Positions 5,507 to 7,043 of a stretch of DNA of 7,043 nt are shown here, piece by piece. The DNA is taken from contig LVBC01000029.1 in the NCBI GenBank assembly GCA_001604265.1, positions 1 through 7,043 of the forward strand, read 5' to 3'. A program made the position numbers and the translations under genes. Below the pieces are notes generated by a model that was not told the origin of the DNA, searched no databases, and worked only from the letters and a program-made list of their open reading frames with translations. Position 1 is the first letter of the stretch. Each line of letters starts with the position of its first letter. Origin of the DNA: Spirochaetales bacterium Spiro_01 (GTDB lineage Bacteria > Spirochaetota > Spirochaetia > Sphaerochaetales > Sphaerochaetaceae).

Positions 5507-6191
5507 CGCTCTTCTCTTTCATTTGCGGTGTGACTGCTATTGCAAACTCTCCCTTTATCGCATCGCGCTTTTCCAGGCTCTCGATGCAGGTCGAGATATC
5601 TCCCACAATGATCTCCTCGAAGGCCTTTGTGAGCTCCCTTCCGATTGCAAGGCGGCAGGAGGGAGATATCTCCCTTATCTCCTCCAATGTCTTCAGTACC
5701 CTGAATGGCGACTCGTAGAAGACGAAGGTCTCTCCTCTTTCAAGAAGCTCGGATACTCGCTTGGTCCTTCTTCCCTTCTTGGGGCTCAGAAAGCCTTCGA
5801 AGGTAAAGGTCCTTCCGACATTTCCTGCAGCAGAAAGCAGTGTGATCACAGCAGAGCAGCCGGGAATCGGAACAACGGCAAAGCCTGCATTCCTCACAGC
5901 CTCGGCCAGCCTTGAACCCGGATCCGAGATGCCGGGTGTGCCAGCATCTGAGCAGTATGCGATATCGTTTCCCTGCTCAAGCAGCATGATTATCCCCATG
6001 CTGCTGGCCTCCTCGTTGTGGGCGTGACAGGCAATCGTCCTCTTTTTCAGGTTGAAATGGCTGAGAAGATGGCCCGTATGCCTCGTATCCTCGCAGGCAA
6101 CTATATCCACACTCTCAAGCACCTTCAGTGCCCTGAGAGTTATGTCTTCCAGATTTCCAATCGGTGTCGCCACCATGTAAAGCGTGCTCAT
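5484..6191 (-). CDS. rsmI: 16S rRNA (cytidine-1402 2'-O)-methyltransferase RsmI
   Basis: RsmI methylates the ribose of C1402 in the decoding centre of 16S rRNA. The tetrapyrrole-methylase-type fold is clear: VATPIGNLEDIT (7-18), CEDTRHTGHLL (33-43), the SAM-loop SDAGTPGISDPG (81-92), FEGFLSPKKGRR (131-142), YESPFR (159-164), GRELTKAFEE (184-193) and KGEF (213-216). From the ATG chosen here the protein has 235 residues. It ends soon after KGEF with an acidic tail and so lacks the roughly 45-residue C-terminal extension of E. coli RsmI. I chose the ATG at 6189-6191 because family similarity begins at once (MSTLYMVATP) and a -10-like TATTCT sits 6 nt upstream. Alternatives are ATG at 6207-6209 and GTG at 6231-6233, which would add 6 or 14 residues without family resemblance. 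Confidence 0.93.
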   Translation of the reverse strand: MSTLYMVATPIGNLEDITLRALKVLESVDIVACEDTRHTGHLLSHFNLKKRTIACHAHNEEASSMGIIMLLEQGNDIAYCSDAGTPGISDPGSRLAEAVRNAGFAVVPIPGCSAVITLLSAAGNVGRTFTFEGFLSPKKGRRTKRVSELLERGETFVFYESPFRVLKTLEEIREISPSCRLAIGRELTKAFEEIIVGDISTCIESLEKRDAIKGEFAIAVTPQMKEKSDDNDQED

Positions 6192-6197
6192 AGGTGA

Positions 6198-6225
6198 AGA
6201 ATAGCGCATCTTCGGCAAGTTTGAA
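6198..6225 (-). promoter_or_regulatory. Promoter of rsmI, predicted leaderless
   Basis: On the minus strand: -35 TTCAAA (6220-6225, four of six), 16-bp spacer, -10 TATTCT (6198-6203, four of six), then 6 nt to the ATG at 6191. The individual matches are modest. The placement relative to the family-supported start and the lack of any ribosome binding site agree with the other operon-leading genes in the window. Confidence 0.45.
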
Positions 6226-6250
6226 ATGGACACTGAGAGGTCAGCTGTTC

Positions 6251-6279
6251 TTTACATCGTCAACCTTCAGGAGTTTAAT
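6251..6279 (+). promoter_or_regulatory. Promoter of the MATE gene, predicted leaderless
   Basis: -35 TTTACA (6251-6256, five of six), exact 17-bp spacer, -10 TTTAAT (6274-6279, five of six), then 7 nt to the ATG at 6287. An AGGAG at 6269-6273 falls inside the promoter spacer and would not be in the transcript. At 13 nt from the ATG it is also too far for a normal ribosome binding site. About 25 bp (6226-6250) separate this -35 from that of rsmI, room for a regulator, though no clear operator is seen. Confidence 0.6.
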
Positions 6280-6286
6280 ATCCTCC

Positions 6287-7043
6287 ATGGCAAAGAGATC
6301 AGAAGAGGCTTTCAGGGAGCTTTCCACAAGCGGAAATCTATTCCGTGTAATAATGGAGGTCGGTCTACCTCTTGCCCTCTTCACGCTCTTCAACAGTGCC
6401 TTCAACATCCTCGATATGATGATGGCAAGCCATGTCAGTACGGTTGCAGTCTCTGCAATCGCATACCTTACACAGCTTCAGCAGGTAGTATATGCGATCG
6501 GCCAGGGCTTTGTTGCAGGCTCGATGGTAAGGATCAACCGCTGCTTCGGGCAGAAGGACTACAAGGAAACCAGGTACTACACCAACCAGCTGCTGCTCCT
6601 TATTACGCTTATAAGTCTCGCTGTCATCGTGACACTTCCATTCATGCCGATGATATTGAGACTCATCAGGACGCCTGAGGAGTTCATCGATGTAGGCTCG
6701 AAGTACTTCTCCATGCTTCTGCTTGCGACCTGCATCAACTTCTACAACCAGGTATTCATCAACATAGAGAAGACACGTGGAAATACCAGGAAGATCATGG
6801 TGCTGAATATAGCTTCGATGGTATTGAAGCTATTGCTCACTGCACTCTTCATCTACGGCCTGAATGGAGATGTCATAATGATATCCCTTGCCTCCCTGAT
6901 CTCCTACCTCTTCATCTTCTCCTTTGCACTTGCCTGTCTTCTCGACAGGAAGAGCCACTTCTCGCTCTCGCTTCCACTTCTCCACTTCAACAGAAAGAGG
7001 TGCGGGGACCTTACCCAGATATCATATCCTCTTGCGATAGAGA
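6287..7043 (+). CDS. MATE-family efflux transporter, N-terminal part, cut by window end
   Basis: The 252 codons present form the first half of a multidrug and toxic compound extrusion (MATE) exporter, normally about 450 residues with twelve membrane helices. MATE proteins expel cationic or amphipathic compounds using a Na+ or H+ gradient. Six hydrophobic segments can be seen (about 20-42, 54-76, 98-120, 137-158, 168-192, 196-219). Family features include GLPLALFTLFN (26-36) and D43 in the first helix region. Others are GQGFVAGSMVRINRCFGQKD (72-91), with the loop that closes helix 2, and EKTRGNTRKIMVLN (161-174) after helix 4. No stop is reached at 7043. The gene is divergent from rsmI. Substrate and coupling ion cannot be inferred. 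Confidence 0.9.
   Translation, partial: MAKRSEEAFRELSTSGNLFRVIMEVGLPLALFTLFNSAFNILDMMMASHVSTVAVSAIAYLTQLQQVVYAIGQGFVAGSMVRINRCFGQKDYKETRYYTNQLLLLITLISLAVIVTLPFMPMILRLIRTPEEFIDVGSKYFSMLLLATCINFYNQVFINIEKTRGNTRKIMVLNIASMVLKLLLTALFIYGLNGDVIMISLASLISYLFIFSFALACLLDRKSHFSLSLPLLHFNRKRCGDLTQISYPLAIE

Noticed and set aside
5331..5915. 194-codon plus-strand frame opposite rsmI and the TrmH-family gene
   Set aside because: It covers parts of two well-recognised genes on the opposite strand and shows no motif of its own.
6192..6233. Longer rsmI starting at GTG 6231-6233
   Set aside because: The 14 extra residues do not resemble the family, no ribosome binding site precedes them, and they would overlap the likely -10 and -35 of the rsmI promoter.
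6269..6273. AGGAG as the ribosome binding site of the MATE gene
   Set aside because: It lies 13 nt before the ATG, beyond useful spacing, and inside the spacer of a good promoter, so it would probably not be transcribed.
6226..6678. 150-codon plus-strand frame at the start of the MATE gene
   Set aside because: It is out of frame with the MATE reading frame, which gives clear membrane helices and family motifs. This one gives a low-quality, Cys/Pro/His-rich product.

Overview
The window carries seven protein-coding genes in tightly packed, bacterial style, about 50-55% GC in the genes, with one AT-rich non-coding stretch at the left end (about 1-272). No mobile element, CRISPR array, rRNA or tRNA is visible. 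Gene content (LspA, NIF3/YbgI, a LonC/LonB-type Lon protease, a TrmH-family methyltransferase, RsmI, a MATE exporter) and the style of the proteins suggest a spirochaete of the Treponema/Sphaerochaeta kind. That assignment is an impression from protein resemblance, not a demonstrated placement.

Layout: (1) positions 1-272 hold a small bidirectional-looking terminator, short inverted and direct repeats, a possible promoter, a foldable segment that could be a ~100-nt small RNA, and a strong UNCG-tetraloop terminator whose T-run overlaps the stop codon of the next gene. (2) A minus-strand operon, read from 2820 down to 273: NIF3-like metal protein, lspA, a 100-residue two-helix membrane protein, and a five-bladed beta-propeller glycosidase-like protein. 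Its genes overlap by 4 nt or are separated by 3 nt. (3) A plus-strand Lon-family protease, divergent from the operon and meeting the next gene tail-to-tail at a shared CTAG. (4) A minus-strand pair, rsmI then a TrmH/SpoU-family RNA methyltransferase, overlapping by 23 nt. (5) A plus-strand MATE exporter, divergent from rsmI and cut by the window end.

The most striking pattern is in translation initiation. All four genes that head a transcription unit (NIF3-like, lon-like, rsmI, MATE) have a sigma70-like -10 hexamer ending only 5-8 nt before an ATG, with no usable Shine-Dalgarno site between. The predicted transcripts therefore begin at or next to the start codon and would be leaderless. The internal operon genes have ordinary purine-rich ribosome binding sites, and one of them uses TTG. 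The Lon-like protease is also unusual. Its Ser-Lys protease dyad is intact, but the residues that would coordinate Mg-ATP are replaced and the long helical insertion usual in this family appears to be absent.
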